64,000 nt of DNA from Hymenoscyphus infarciens (GCA_001414345.1 LLCB01000055.1:172450-236449), one strand, 5' to 3'; positions 24,004 through 36,740 are shown, counted from the first letter of the stretch. Notes: generated by a model not told the origin, from the sequence alone. Numbers and translations: made by a program.

Positions 24004-27000
24004 ATGGCGACCACCTCCTCCATGTTCATGTACTCTTTGACAGTTCAGCCTCCTACTGCTGTCACCCAGGCCATCCTGGGACAATTCGCTGGGACCAAAG
24101 AGCAACAGATTGTTACGGCTTCTGGTTCTCGTCTTACCCTCCACCGACCCGATCCATCGCAAGGCAAAATCATCACCGCTCTTTCGCACGATGTTTTCGG
24201 AATCATTAGGGCTATCGCAGCATTCAGACTGGCTGGCAGTAACAAGGGTATGTCCTTCAATATTCTCCTCTTGAAATCCACTTAGTGATGAGCATGGCTG
24301 GCAGCACCCGAAACACCGCCATGAATTGTCGCCGTCGACAGAAATTCGAGAGGCCTGCGGGCAGCCTTGAGGAATTTGGCTAAAGAGATTTATTTAGATT
24401 ATATCATCATCACCTCAGATTCTGGTCGCATCACAATTGTGGAATTCGTACCTGCACAGAATCGCTTCAACCGATTGCATCTCGAAACCTTTGGAAAGTC
24501 GGGCGTTCGCAGAGTCATTCCAGGACAATATCTAGCGGTCGACCCGAAAGGGCGTGCGTGCCTGACAGCGTCTGTGGAGAAAAACAAACTTGTGTATGTG
24601 CTTAACCGCAACTCGCAAGCCGAGCTTACTATTTCGTCCCCACTGGAAGCACACAAGGCTCAAACTTTGGTTTTTGCATTAGTCGCCTTGGATGTCGGAT
24701 ACGCCAATCCTGTCTTTGCAGCCCTTGAAATAGACTATGGAGACTCAGATCAAGACCCCACTGGTCAGGCATACGATGAGATAGAGAAGACTTTGGTGTA
24801 TTACGAACTGGATCTTGGATTGAACCACGTTGTGCGCAAATGGGCAGATCCAGTAGACCGGTCGGCTACTGTACTGTTTCAAGTCCCTGGTGGTACTGAT
24901 GGACCAAGTGGAGTCCTTGTGTGTGGAGAAGATAACATCACATATCGACATTCAAATCAAGAAGCTTTCCGGGTTGCCATCCCCCGTCGACGTGGAGCAA
25001 CGGAAGATCCTCAACGCAAGCGATCGATAGTCGCAGGTGTAATGCACAAGTTGAAAGGTGCTGCCGGTGCTTTCTTCTTCCTTCTCCAGACCGAAGATGG
25101 TGATCTGTTCAAGATTACTATAGAAATGGTTGAGGACGAGAATGACCAACCAACAGGAGAAGTCAAGCGTCTAAAAATCAAATATTTCGACACGGTTCCG
25201 GTAGCATCAAGCTTGTGCATTCTCAAGAGTGGTTTCCTGTTCGTGGCGAGTGAGTTTGGAAACCACCAGTTCTACCAATTTGAGAAACTTGGAGACGACG
25301 ATGAAGAAATTGAGTTCATCAGTGATAACTTTCCTACTGACCCAACCGAGCCCTATACCCCTGTTTACTTCCATCCTCGACCAGCCGAAAACTTGAGTCT
25401 GGTGGAGAGTATTGACTCCATGAACCCTCTGATGGACTGCAAGGTGGCAAACCTCACAGAAGAAGATGCGCCACAAATTTACTCCATCTGTGGCACTGGT
25501 GCTAGAGGTACCTTCAGAACATTGAAGCATGGATTAGAAGTCAGCGAGATTGTCGAGTCAGAATTGCCTGGGATACCATCGGCTGTCTGGACGACTAAGC
25601 TTACACGGGGGGACACCTTCGATGCATATATCATCTTGTCATTTTCAAATGGAACACTTGTGTTGAGCATCGGGGAGACTGTAGAAGAAGTCACAGACAC
25701 GGGCTTTTTGTCATCCGCATCTACGTTGGCAGTTCAACAGCTCGGTGAAGATGGATTAATCCAAGTTCATCCGAAGGGCATCCGGCACATTCGTGCTGAC
25801 CGTCGTGTGAACGAGTGGGCTGCCCCACAACATCGCTCTATCGTGGCTGCAACAACAAATGAACGACAAGTCGCAGTTGCCTTGAGCTCTGGTGAAATTG
25901 TTTATTTCGAGATGGACTCTGATGGATCTCTTGCGGAGTACGACGAGAAGAAGGAAATGAGTGGCACTGTTACATGCCTCAGTCTTGGAGAGGTTCCAGA
26001 AGGTCGCGTTCGAAGTCAGTTTCTCGCCGTAGGATGTGATGATTCAACTGTTCGTATCTTGAGTCTCGACCCAGACTCTACCCTAGAAAACAAGTCTGTT
26101 CAAGCTTTGACTTCGGCACCATCAGCCCTTTCAATTATGGCCATGGCAGACTCCTCGTCAGGCGGATCTACCCTTTATCTACACATTGGCCTCTACTCTG
26201 GTGTCTACCTCCGAACAGTCTTGGATGAGGTCACTGGAGAACTTTCCGACACACGAACACGCTTTTTGGGACCAAAACCAGCAAAACTTTTCCGAGTCTC
26301 AGTCCAGGGACAAACTGCAGTTCTTGCATTAAGTTCTCGACCTTGGCTTGGTTACTCTGACCCAGTCACTAAAGGCTTCATGCTCACCCCTCTCAATTAC
26401 CCTGGCCTGGAATGGGGATGGAATTTCAGCAGTGAGCAATGTACTGAGGGGATGGTTGGAATCCAAGGTCAAAACCTAAGGTATGTCAACATTTACAGTC
26501 AAACTCCCAACCCCAAGATGCTATGATGATTTTCTTATCGTTAAACTTTCTTACGTCCAATGTGGCGAATGAGGAATAAATATTATTCCAATTGTTCCTT
26601 CTGAGCATATCAAATCAGAATCTCATCCAATATTCACATATTTATGAGAACTATAGGCTAACTATATCACAAGAATTTTCTCAATTGAGAAACTTACAGA
26701 CAACCTCCTCCAAGAGTCGATACCTCTCACATACACCCCTCGTCGATTCGTTCGACACCCTGAACATCCATACTTCTACACCATTGAATCCGACAACAAC
26801 GTTCTTTCACCCGCCACTAAAACGAAGCTACTAGAAGATCCTGCTGTTGTCAACGGTGATGCCAATGTCCTGCCACCAGAGGAATTTGGTTATCCACGAG
26901 GACGGGGTCATTGGGCATCTTGTATATCTGTCGTTGACCCTGTTACCGAGAAAAAGGTTCTCCAAAAGATTGACCTTGAAGATAACGAAGCAGCCGTCAG

Positions 27001-28035
27001 TGTGGCAACTGTTTCTTTTGCCAGTCAAGAAGACGAGGTTTTCCTTGTTGTCGGAACTGGCAAAGATATGGTTGTCAGCCCAAGATCTTCGACGGCTGGT
27101 TTCATCCACGTCTATCGATTCCACGAAGATGGCAAAGAAATAGAGTTTATCCACAAGACCAAGGTGGAGGAACCTCCAATGGCTCTGTTAGGATTTCAAG
27201 GAAGACTCCTCGCTGGTGTTGGCAAAGACCTTCGAATTTACGATCTCGGTATGCGACAGTTGCTTCGGAAAGCACAGGCTGAAGTGGTTCCCAATTTGAT
27301 CGTTGGTTTGCAAACCCAGGGTAGTCGAATCGTTGTTAGCGATGTTCAAGAAAGCGTTGTCATGGTCGTCTACAAGTTCCAGGAGAATAGGCTTATTCCA
27401 TTTGTTGACGATACTGTGGCACGTTGGACATCATGCACAACTATGGTTGATTATGAAACCGTTGCGGGTGGTGACAAGTTTGGAAACCTCTGGCTTCTTC
27501 GTTGCCCTGCGAAAGCAAGTGAAGAAGCTGACGAAGAGGGATCTGGTGCCCACCTTTTACATGAGCGTCAATACCTACAAGGGGCTCCTCATCGGTTGGC
27601 CCTCATGGCCCATTTTTACCCTCAAGATATCCCGATGAGCATTCAGAAGACAAACCTTGTTGCGGGTGGTAAGGACTGCTTGTTATGGGCTGGACTTCAA
27701 GGAACCCTCGGCATTCTTATTCCGTTTGTTGGGCGTGAGGATGTCGATTTCTTCCAAACTTTGGAGCAACATATGAGATCTGAAGATGCGCCATTGGCAG
27801 GAAGAGACCACCTCATTTATAGAAGTTACTATGTGCCAGTGAAGGGAGTGATTGATGGCGATTTGTGCGAACGATATACCCTCTTACCTACGGATAAGAA
27901 GCAGATGATTGCTGGAGAGTTGGACCGATCCGTCCGAGAAATTGAGAGGAAGATTTCTGTAAGTTTACTCAACCCGGAGATTTCGACCATTACTAATTGG
28001 GGAAATAGGATATCCGAACACGTTCCGCATATTGA
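24004..28035 (+). CDS. RSE1: Splicing factor Rse1 (SF3b130 / SF3B3)
   Basis: Four exons: 24004-24247, 24398-26480, 26674-27958 and 28009-28035, giving 1,212 aa, the usual family length. The N-terminus is [20 protein letters not shown] followed by [14 protein letters not shown]. Other family stretches include [129 protein letters not shown], and a C-terminus [13 protein letters not shown] that needs the 9-codon last exon. It forms three beta-propellers in the SF3b part of the U2 snRNP and acts in branch-site recognition. The second intron is 193 bp with a GCTAAC branch site. Stop to stop it is 126 bp from the converging LysM gene. Confidence 0.96.
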
Positions 28036-28161
28036 TTGATGGAGAAGAATTGGACCTTGTATTATAAAACGGTACAGCAGCGGTACCGGTGATGAATGAA
28101 TGACCAGAGATTTTAGACATCTCACAGGATGTAGTAATAATATGAATTATTATCAAAATAA

Positions 28162-29179
28162 TCATGATCTTTGACCTGTGAATCGCCTCCTGCCTAGATC
28201 GTGCTTCTGTTTCCCTTTTGTCTTTCTACTTGCTTCTAGTGAGTGGTCCTTTTCCCATTTCTCGTCATCTTTGTAGGCTAGGATCGCGGCTTCTAGGTTG
28301 TAATCTGCTTGCTGCAGGTATAGTAATGCGACATGGTATCTATATATAAGAATTAGCCTCACTTCCCTCTCTCTCTCTCTCGCCCTTTTCTTCCTTCTCA
28401 AACTCTACGCAAGAAAATAGGCGACTCACTCGGAAACTTTACACCCGACCATCCACCTCCTAACAATCGCCTTCCGGCTCTCCTCCTCTTCCCCCTCGAT
28501 GGGTCTGGGAGACAAACTCACACCTCCTTTGTAAAACTCTCCGGGAATCAATATCGTTCGTCGAGCCAAAAGGAGGTGATCGCTTGTTATGTTGTTTGAG
28601 GAACGCAAGGCGGATATGGGGACGCCGTAGCGGAGGGAGAGTGAGGTGAGGGTGTCGTGGGGGTGGTCGAGGAAGTGGAGTATATCTTCTGTTTGGGTTG
28701 TGCTTGGTTTTTCTGGGGGAATTGCGAGGGGAGAGGGTGAGTAGGGTGGGAGTTCCTCGTTTCCTGGGGGAGCAGTTGGAGGGGTTGTTTTTGAGGAGGA
28801 GGAGGAGGGGGGAGTGTAGGAGGGGGGATCGCGGAGGCCTTGGGGGAGGGGCGAGGGCGTTGTGGAGATTTGACAGAATGGACCTTGATATATTAGCATT
28901 CCATTCTTGTCCTCCGCAAAGGAACTACTTACAATACGTCCCGAATCTAGAATTTTCCTGGAGTAAAATGTATAAGTAAAGGGCATGGATTGATATGTCG
29001 CCACTGGGACAGAGGGAGGAAGATATTACTTGTATGCACTTCCCACATATTACTCTCCCGCAACAATCTAGATTTCTATCATTGTTTCCCTGGGGCTTCT
29101 CGCTTTTCTCTGCGTAGAGAGGGGGTAGGGCGTGGAGGTATTGGGCACAAGTTGCGCAGGAGGAGGTTGTGTCTACCAT
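28162..29179 (-). CDS. RING-like zinc-binding and LysM domain protein
   Basis: Four exons: 29179-29030, a 25-nt exon 28957-28933, 28883-28430 and 28339-28162, giving 268 aa. The N-terminus has paired cysteines: CATCAQYLHALPPLY, then LDCCGRVICGKCIQ, and after splicing through the 25-nt exon a TYCPFCQ motif, together a RING-like C2C2-type module. A Pro/Ser linker follows, then a LysM domain (ILHFLDHPHDTLTSLSLRYG, ISALRSSNNI, RTILIPGE). The C-terminal helix AILAYKDDEKWEKDH is charged. There is no signal peptide, so this is an intracellular LysM protein, unlike secreted LysM effectors. A related fungal family exists (from memory), but its function is unknown to me. The start is the first in-frame ATG after a non-ATG extension. 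Confidence 0.82.
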
Positions 29180-29664
29180 TTGGAGTGAGGCAGTTCGGTT
29201 TCGTTTCAATGCGGGGAGGTGTTGGAGGGGATCGGTAAGAGTGAGGAGCAGAGGCTTTGGAGCTTGGGGGTATTATGGGTCTTTGTCGAGTAATGGTTCT
29301 TAAGGAGTTTGGTTGTCTACTGTAAGATGTTTCTGATGCTGTCTATTACATCGACTTACCATGAGGCAATTGATCCCTCGACCGGGATCCTTATCGGAGA
29401 TAAGGTTGCTGTGTTGAAACAAAGATACCCTAAGAACACTAGTTTCTAATGCTTAATCCGAGAGGGAAAATTGTAACAAGGGGGCTAATAACGACTGCTT
29501 TTGTTGTCTTCGGGGAGGATACATGCTGCAATATTCATGCCTCCTATTCAACTCTGATAGATGGGAAAGTTAGTTATAAATGCACATCTAAATGTTTCTA
29601 ACTACATATTCTAAGCACAAAATCTACAATCTGAACGCCAAATCTCCATGCGGTTTACTATGTT
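29180..29664. other. Intergenic, nothing recognised
   Basis: This spacer lies between two minus-strand genes: upstream of the LysM gene and downstream of the acid phosphatase. No coding frame or RNA gene was seen. Confidence 0.4.
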
Positions 29665-31370
29665 CTAATACCCCGAGGGCTCAAGTTTCTCAAAAGCCGC
29701 TCCAGCCGGGACATCGAGGTTATCCATACATGCCTGGTGCCAATGCACAGGTGTAAATTTATCGACGATGGTTTTGAAAGCAGTCCTATTACAATGAGTA
29801 TGATGTTGAGGGAGTACAATAGGGGAACGCTTACAAAGTACAAAAGGAGTCATCGCCATCCAAGTGCTTTCCGGTAGGTTTGCATCCTGGAATCTTCATC
29901 ACTTGATCGTTGTATCTTACCCGAACAAAGTAGCCTTCTAGTTTTGATTTCTCGGAATCATCGAGTTCCTCCATCTTCTTTCTTGCAATTCCGACATTGG
30001 GGTTAGTGGGTTTCGAGGAGCCGAATATTTTGGCAAACCATCCTGTTTCGGTGCTGATAGGTTTAGATGCAACAATTGGAGTTGGAGATCCGCCTGGCTT
30101 CTTGAACAACTCCAACGCGATGTGACTTGTATATGGCGGCCATGCCTCTCCCTGGAATGCTCCCAGACTTGCAAGAACAGCAGCCAATGTTGTATCATGA
30201 CATCCACTTAGTGCAAGTTTGATTGCTTTCTCCCCTCCTCTGCCATCGCCCAACGAACCATCTTTACCTCCGATTCCAAAGTGTCCGTCATTGCTATTAC
30301 CTTCCACACTACCAGCCATGCGAGAAACGACATCTCCCATCAACCCACCAATTCCGAGCTGGCGGTATTCCTTCGACTCTTGATAGCCACTGAACCATTC
30401 CTCTACACCAATCTTCTCAATGATAGCTCTTCCTTTTTCGTCGTAAAATTCCTTTGGTAATCTTGTTTCGGGGCCGTGTGCGAGTGTACTATTAATGGTA
30501 TCCATAATACCGGACAATCTGGGATGGGAATCTACGGCCACTCTTTTACTGGATTCTGGCATCCATTTACTAAGTAACTTATTCAGGTACTCCATCTCGT
30601 CTGTGCTATTCCAGCGATCGGAGGTTCGTTGGGCAAATGCTCGGCTCAATTGTGCGAATCTTCGACAATTCGAATCGTTGGGGAATAAGGTCTCATCGGC
30701 GGGCGCTCTCGTAATGATGGTGACAGGAGGGAGGTTCGCCGATCGATGTTTGGCTGGGTACATGCCCCAGAATGCCTGCTGCAGAGACTCGAGGGCTCGG
30801 GGAATTGGGGTCGCCCTGAGATAAATCATGTCTGCATCTTGTATGGTGGATGGCATATATCCCAATTGATCAACATACAAGTGCCGTAGGCGTTTGCCCA
30901 GTGCATATGTAGTTTCTCGTCCCTTATCCGTCAATTCCCCCAGATTGCAGACGGAGTCCACTTCCCCACGAGGTCCCGTAGCAATGACTGGGCCATCGTC
31001 TGATCCGAATGTTTCTATCCTTCTCCGCCATGTGAGGGGTGTCCATTCGGTGCCTTCTTGGGTCGCGCTGACCATTTGCCTTGCTACTGCACAGTAGGGC
31101 CACTGGATGGTACAACATTAGCATAGCTTCGGCGAATTGCATGAGGGAACGACACAAGGCGACACCAGAGGTGGCACAAGAAGAAGCAGGAAAAAGTTGG
31201 AGAGGCATATATACAAAAGCACTCAGGCCGGCATTCTGGAAACGAGCAGAAACTGGGGAGCGTTCGCCATGGCGGAGGAGGACTTGGACGAGTTGAAGCT
31301 CCAGGCCTTCCGGGTAGAGAGCTTTGAGCTCTTCAGCCGAGTATGGCGGGCGGGGTTGGAGGGTTGTCAT
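29665..31370 (-). CDS. Histidine acid phosphatase (ACP6-like)
   Basis: Three exons: 31370-31215, 31102-29835 and 29785-29665, giving 514 aa. Exon 1 contains the catalytic RHGERSPV motif after LYPEGLELQLVQVLL and ends at AGLSAF. A 112-bp intron is needed to reach WPYCAVARQMVSATQ. Exon 2 has GELTDKGRETTYALGKRLRH, RATPIPRALESLQQAFWG and the second active-site motif SGCHDTTLAAVL. Exon 3 gives FKTIVDKFTPVHWHQ and ends EPSGY. It matches the histidine acid phosphatase family in which fungal members resemble lysophosphatidic acid phosphatase type 6. There is no clear signal peptide from the conserved ATG at 31370; an in-frame upstream ATG at 31538 would add a hydrophobic stretch, so a longer, membrane-targeted form is possible. 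Confidence 0.87.
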
Positions 31371-32043
31371 GGTTGGGGTTGGGGTTGGAGTTGGAGTTGG
31401 ATCTCTTGGGTATTCATCCGTGTATGGGATAAGTTGGAAGGATGAAGAGGATTTATTATAAGCAATTGATACGAGTAGGTAGTTTAGAAAGTCAAGAAGC
31501 CAGACCCAATAAGCTGGGGTACGGAGTATGTCAGCCACATGGGGCGTTCTTTCCCCAGGTCCAAAACTACCCTACCCTGTCACGCACGAGAAATGCGGTC
31601 CGTTAACTCGTCCACCAGGTCTCTGTTTGGAATACAGTCATCTTCCAATCCTTTCTTCAGTTCCTCGACAGAGTGAGAAGACTATACTGCTACAATAATG
31701 CGAGCTCAATCTCAGAAGTCTTTGGCTTTTGCTTGGACTGAAGCACCCCTCAAATCGTGCTCTCTTTTACCATCTTTAAGGACTGTACAACAACGGTGCA
31801 ACTAAAGTAGCGATGAACTTGTACGACTATTAATAGGTCTATTCGGAAAGTCTGTTTTTTCTTCCTCTTCCTAAGTACTGTGTCGTGTATAAGTTACCTT
31901 TTCGCACAAGGTGTATGATGTGCAAAAGGGGAAGTTTCCACATAAATACTTCTTCGCCAAAAGATGCCATGGGGGTGACGAAAAACATATGCTACGTCTA
32001 GCAACTCTGAAAAATGTGCGTTTAGTCCCTACTCATTGCCCTT
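31371..32043. other. Intergenic, upstream of acid phosphatase
   Basis: Contains a short GGTTGG/GGTTGGA tandem tract next to the acid phosphatase start codon (about 31371-31402) and otherwise no feature that I recognise. Confidence 0.4.
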
Positions 32044-32505
32044 CTAGTAATCAGTATACACTCCTCTGAATGGAAAATGGAACTCACATAAAAGCTCCAT
32101 AAAACGTGCGAGTGCCATGAGAACACATTCGACAACCTTCGCCACTCCCTCACACGCCAGCTTGAACAAAACAAGCCAACCGAAAATGAAGATAAAAACA
32201 CAAATGACAATTCCAATTATAACTCTTGGGGAAAGTTCCCTACGAGTACATATAGCGTCGAACGAGTCCCCTGATACTCTTAGATTTGATGTGTGGTTGT
32301 TGTGGAGTGGTAGTAGCGGTGATGTCTCTGTTGCACCGGTGGAAACCGTGCTTCGTGTTGGAATTGTATATGGTGAGATGGGACTTGAGTTCTGGAGGGT
32401 TGGTGCGGTTTCTGGTGGCATGTTGGTGGGCTGTTGGTGATTCTGGGCTACTTGAAATGGAGAGTTTTCTTCGTATGGTGGTGGGAATGATTCGAGGTAA
32501 GCCAT
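32044..32505 (-). CDS. Small single-pass membrane protein, hypothetical
   Basis: A single open frame of 153 aa begins MAYLESFPPPYEENSPF. The N-terminal half is Pro/Ser/Thr-rich and carries a PPPY motif that could bind WW-domain ubiquitin ligases. One strong membrane segment follows (VIIGIVICVFIFIFGWLVLF), and the tail contains Cys and aromatic residues. This looks like a real small gene because of the clean soluble-TM-tail layout, but I know no family. A GTGAGT donor inside the last codons would allow an alternative C-terminus. The function is unknown. Confidence 0.5.
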   Translation of the reverse strand: MAYLESFPPPYEENSPFQVAQNHQQPTNMPPETAPTLQNSSPISPYTIPTRSTVSTGATETSPLLPLHNNHTSNLRVSGDSFDAICTRRELSPRVIIGIVICVFIFIFGWLVLFKLACEGVAKVVECVLMALARFMELLCEFHFPFRGVYTDY

Positions 32506-33052
32506 AGTGACGATTGACCCAATGGATGGCTGAGTGAAAGGTTGAAACTTCTAAGTCAATAAAGAATCTTTTGTAGGAGGATCCTTTAATTATGACATAA
32601 ATTCTCGTTCGACGTCACCTTGGATTGTTCTGCACCAAGTTGGTAGGACTAGGGCGTACTTTTGCGGCTAGATATTTAGACAGCACATCAAACTCGCCTA
32701 TTTTTTGAAAAAATTTGAGTACTCAAATAAAATATTCGAAATGAATGACTCTGGGATCTCGGAAACTCTACAAAATTTTAGAGTGGTACCAGACTCGGTG
32801 ATATTAAATAATGGGTTTAAAGCTGCTTTTAAATAGCGAGAGAGGGCATGTACTAAAGTACTCGAGTCTTCTGTCGTCATACAGTTAACGTGACAGCAAG
32901 CCCGTCGGCGGGTGATTTCTAGCCAACACGAACCAGAACTTTAGTCGAACATAAGCTAGTCCCCGACCCACCACATACTTGCTTCTCTCTTAACTTCCAA
33001 AATCCTTATTTCCCACGCACCCAAGCGTTTCAAATACTTCACATCCCACAAG
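32506..33052. other. Intergenic, upstream of the small secreted protein gene
   Basis: This spacer separates the divergent small membrane protein gene and small secreted protein gene. No domain-bearing frame or known element was seen. Confidence 0.4.
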
Positions 33053-33479
33053 ATGCATCTCATTAAACTCTTGAGCTCTGCTCTTTTTCTTATCCCTCTC
33101 GCTATCGCAACAACAGTTGGAGTAAGCCTTACCTGTCCTTCTGGCCTCGTGTTTGAAGCCCCCGGGGACACTAACACCAAATGTCCTACACCCCTCCGTC
33201 CTCGCATAAAAGTCGACTACACCGGCGAACACCGCAAAAGATTCTCTATTTTATGCTCGGCCACCAGGAGAATCTCTGGCAAGACTCAGAAAACATTGGG
33301 TGTTGGGAATAATAGGAAGAGTAAGTCAATAATATAATGGTAGTTGACTTGGAATCTTCTGATTGATAGTGTAGGAATTCTTAGCTGATGATGAGTGGGA
33401 TATGTTTGATATTCTTTGGCAGTTTCAGTACATAGAAAATGAATTTCCATGCACTGAAAGACTTGAAGATCCATGTTAA
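33053..33479 (+). CDS. Small secreted cysteine-containing protein, effector candidate
   Basis: Two predicted exons, 33053-33320 and 33385-33479, give 120 aa. The N-terminus MHLIKLLSSALFLIPLAIA is a clear signal peptide. Exon 1 alone reads on to a stop at 33337. However, a GTAAGT donor at 33321 and an acceptor TTAG at 33381-33384 join in phase to DDEWDMFDILWQFQYIENE, with a further two cysteines and a stop at 33477. The mature protein would carry five cysteines (LTCPSG, TKCPTP, ILCSAT, FPCTE, DPC). I recognise no family. Size, signal peptide, cysteines and position at the edge of a gene-poor, repeat-bearing region are typical of fungal effector candidates; that role is inference. The 94-aa unspliced form is the alternative. 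Confidence 0.6.
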
Positions 33480-36430
33480 GTCGAGAGCGAGCATAAATCT
33501 ATGACCAACTAGTTCCTTATTGCCCCAGTAAACTTGAACAATCACAAATAACATCAGAGAGCTTCAGGAAACTAATTCTCCTAGACTTTCTCAAACAATC
33601 CTTTTAGTTCTCCTCGACGATTTTGCACCATCAAAGGTGTCATTCAGGTAGTACCTACTTCTCTTACGGGTTGTCCCTTTCATCATGGAATGGAGTCCAC
33701 AAACTCGCCTAAAGTGCCCACCTCCAAAATCTTGCACACAACCTTTCCATCTCACAATGCCCACTCAAAGTCGATACTTTCTAGAGAGACACTAGATATA
33801 TGAACATACTATAGGCATATTAATTCGCTGGGAAAAAATGTCATAGGTACGCGTTGAACCTAGAAGGGTTACCTCTCACTGAAACACACTTGAGCGGCAA
33901 GAATTCTTGTAACCACTAGTATTATCCAATGAAACACAAATAACAGAACTGCCCTTGTTTTAATTCAGGTTGACTCGAAGGCAAAGTTTATGTTACTTTG
34001 TAGTTTCAAATGATGTCGATAGGGGAGCCGATGCGTTTCTGGAAGTCGATATTCATTATCATGTCGACAACCTAGCCTTCTGATCTTGTATCTCGAGATC
34101 TTTTGACTTTGCGATTACTCCCGGCTTTGGCGAGTCAAGATTGCTAAGGAACGCTTTGGATTTACTTCCGGATATTCTTGACGTTTTACGGGTTCTGTCT
34201 ACTTTTGCCTAATATTCCGCCACTCCTCTTTTTCTACACTAAGGGCTGATGTGATTTGCTTACATATTTTATGTCTGAGTAGTTTGCAATCGTTAACTCG
34301 GTCCATTTTGGGAAATTGCAAAGCTCTCGACACCCATGTGTTGTTATCTAGTTCTTCTAATAGGTACAAAATATGTTGATAGTATTCTTTTTCATTACGA
34401 GAGGGGTCATGTGTGGCTCCCAGGGCCTAACCGAATACATGCTTGCTCGAGATAAAGTCGAGTGCCTCTTCTAAGCCGCTACTTTTTTTACTCCTGCTTT
34501 TCTACCTGGGAAAATGTTATTTCGGGTACGAGAAGAGCCCCCCCTCCAGTTTCTAACCACTACTCTATTACTCTTTATGTCGCTTCCTATTGAGAGGTTC
34601 TACCACGGCCGCAAAAATGGAAACAAGAGAAGAACTATGTCTTGAGGTTTTTCTGATATGAAATCGACACTTCTTCGCCCACTTGCAAAGACCAAGTAAA
34701 AGAAGTATATTGCTTTTGCGCTTCAAAAACTAGTACCAAAGACCGGTAGAAAGAATGAGAAAGAGTGGTTGTATACTTAATTTTATATACCTGTTATTTG
34801 GTGTATGGCCATTCAGCCACTATATTCTCGACATTTCTTTTGTAAAAAAGTAGCGAGTAGACACTAATCTAGTCTGCACCATGCACAAGGCGATCTCGAC
34901 GACACAGCAGCTCGGTAGACTGGCGCCCGGGAGAATTTGAGGCAAGCGATGTTTTGTTGCTTACCACACTTCGGAGGTCCCCAGGGTCCCCAGAGTACTT
35001 GAGTGAGTATGTGGAGAATCATAGAAAGACCAACTTGAAACCTTGTGGGTTGAGAACCTATATTTTGTTACGCTCGGATAAGCCTCATGGTGTTCAACTA
35101 AAGTTTATAAAGAGCGAAGTGTTTCGAGAGCCCAAAGATATCCTTTTTTTGGTCGGGACCAGGACCGGTTTTGTTGCATTTTGCACTTGAAACTAGTTCC
35201 TAGGACACGAAAAGTGTTAGCAGATGGCACAGTCTTAATATATTTGGAATAATGTGTCGCCAGTACTCGGGGGTGATCTCTACAAGGCTTCATCATAGAA
35301 GTGAATCCTATGAACGTGCAGCAAAGTGACGAGAACTTGTATCCCTGCTAGGTAGCGCTATATACAGAAAATAATAACCTATTCAAGAGGAAGAAATTAG
35401 AGTCAGCTTCGCTTAAAAGACAAGATCCAATTAGTCTCTTTCTCTCTCGCGAATTAAGAAGTACAACGAGATATCAGAAGAACAGAATATCTCTAAGCCA
35501 TGCGACTTACTTTTGAATCTTATAGTTATCCTTACTGTTATATTTCTTTCAGCTATTGTAGATTAAGTATGTAAGGTAGTATAGTATTCCGTGAACGACG
35601 AAGGGGAAGAGAAACCACTGGCTCCAGGGAGCGTCAAGTACGTTTGTGGTGTCGAAGTCCGATTCATGGGACCGACGAACACTATCACTTTGAACGAGCA
35701 AAAGGTGAAGATGTTTTCATAATCACTCGGCGCACACGGTTGATCATACGCAAAGGGGATAATTGTGCTGAAGGGAAGGTACCGAAGTTCATCGCTAATG
35801 CGAATGAGTAGATGAAAACCAACTATTAATAGGGTACCAAGCTTTGGAGGACGTCTTCGCGATTCACTTTTGGCTGAGAAGCACAACTCGCTGGTCTTAC
35901 AATATAGACGGTTCTCTGGGAGGATTGGTGGAGTAGAAACCTTGACATTGATAAGTGAGCCAGCAACTCCGTCGATCGAGTCCGAGTTTTTGTGCATATT
36001 TGTTTTTACCTAGCTAGGATGATTGGGAAAGAAATATGCTATTGGAAAGTAATTACAAAGAGGGTGTATTTTCTCATCTATTACCAAGAAGCTAAGAAAC
36101 TATACTAACCTAAGTATATATCAAGTAAACTAGCTTCTAAAGAATTGTTTAAGCAAAGATAAGGGATACCATTCCAAAATCTAATTATCTAAGAGATATG
36201 ATAAGGATTTCTCTCTTTATTTTCTGAAATTTACCTAAAAACTTATAAAGAACTTTATTCTTCTAAATAAATTAAATAAGAGAGTAATACAAAGTAACGT
36301 TAGACAATAAAGGAGAAAGGTGAAACAGTAAGATTAGCTAGAATTAGAGTGAAGTTTTACTGTGTTTCTAACTAGACAGAACATAGTAAATATACTTGAA
36401 CTACGGAAAAATGTAAGTAAAATAACAAAT
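33480..36430. other. Gene-poor region
   Basis: Three kilobases without a recognisable gene. A plus frame at 34954-35190 and a minus frame at 35563-35997 (144 codons) are open but show no known domain. From about 36000 the sequence becomes strongly AT-rich and passes into the tandem repeats. It may contain old, degraded repeats. Confidence 0.45.
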
Positions 36431-36740
36431 ATTTTAACATCAGTGTAAATTTACCCAGCTCTTAATATTCATCCAGATAAATAGGACTTTAAAAATCAAA
36501 AGAATCTAAACAAATGAGATTGTGATCGGCTTAAAAACATTGTGTTGTTAATGTTTACCCAAATAAGTAGAACACTGTTAATACGCAAACTGCGAACAGA
36601 CAACAGAAAAATAACAAAATAAATTGATATTAGAGTAAGAGCATGGAGCTGATGATTTTTACCCAAGTAATTGGAACAATATTAACATTCAAAGTATGAA
36701 CAAATGACAATAAAACTGAACAAAACTACGTTGTCGTCTA
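36431..36740. repeat. Degenerate tandem repeats, 104-bp spacing
   Basis: The core TTTACCCA recurs at 36450, 36554 and 36658, spaced exactly 104 bp apart each time. The copies from 36554 and 36658 also align over the next 60 bp (for example TAGAACACTGTTAA against TGGAACAATATTAA, then GAACAGACAACA against GAACAAATGACAA). The array is AT-rich and divergent, in keeping with old or RIP-altered tandem DNA. Confidence 0.6.

Noticed and set aside
31371..31402. GGTTGG repeats, possible telomeric or G-quadruplex element
   Set aside because: Short and imperfect; they continue in frame as Pro-Thr codons upstream of the acid phosphatase ATG.
35563..35997. 144-codon minus-strand open frame
   Set aside because: No domain, signal peptide or splice evidence; it sits in gene-poor DNA. 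A real hypothetical gene cannot be ruled out.
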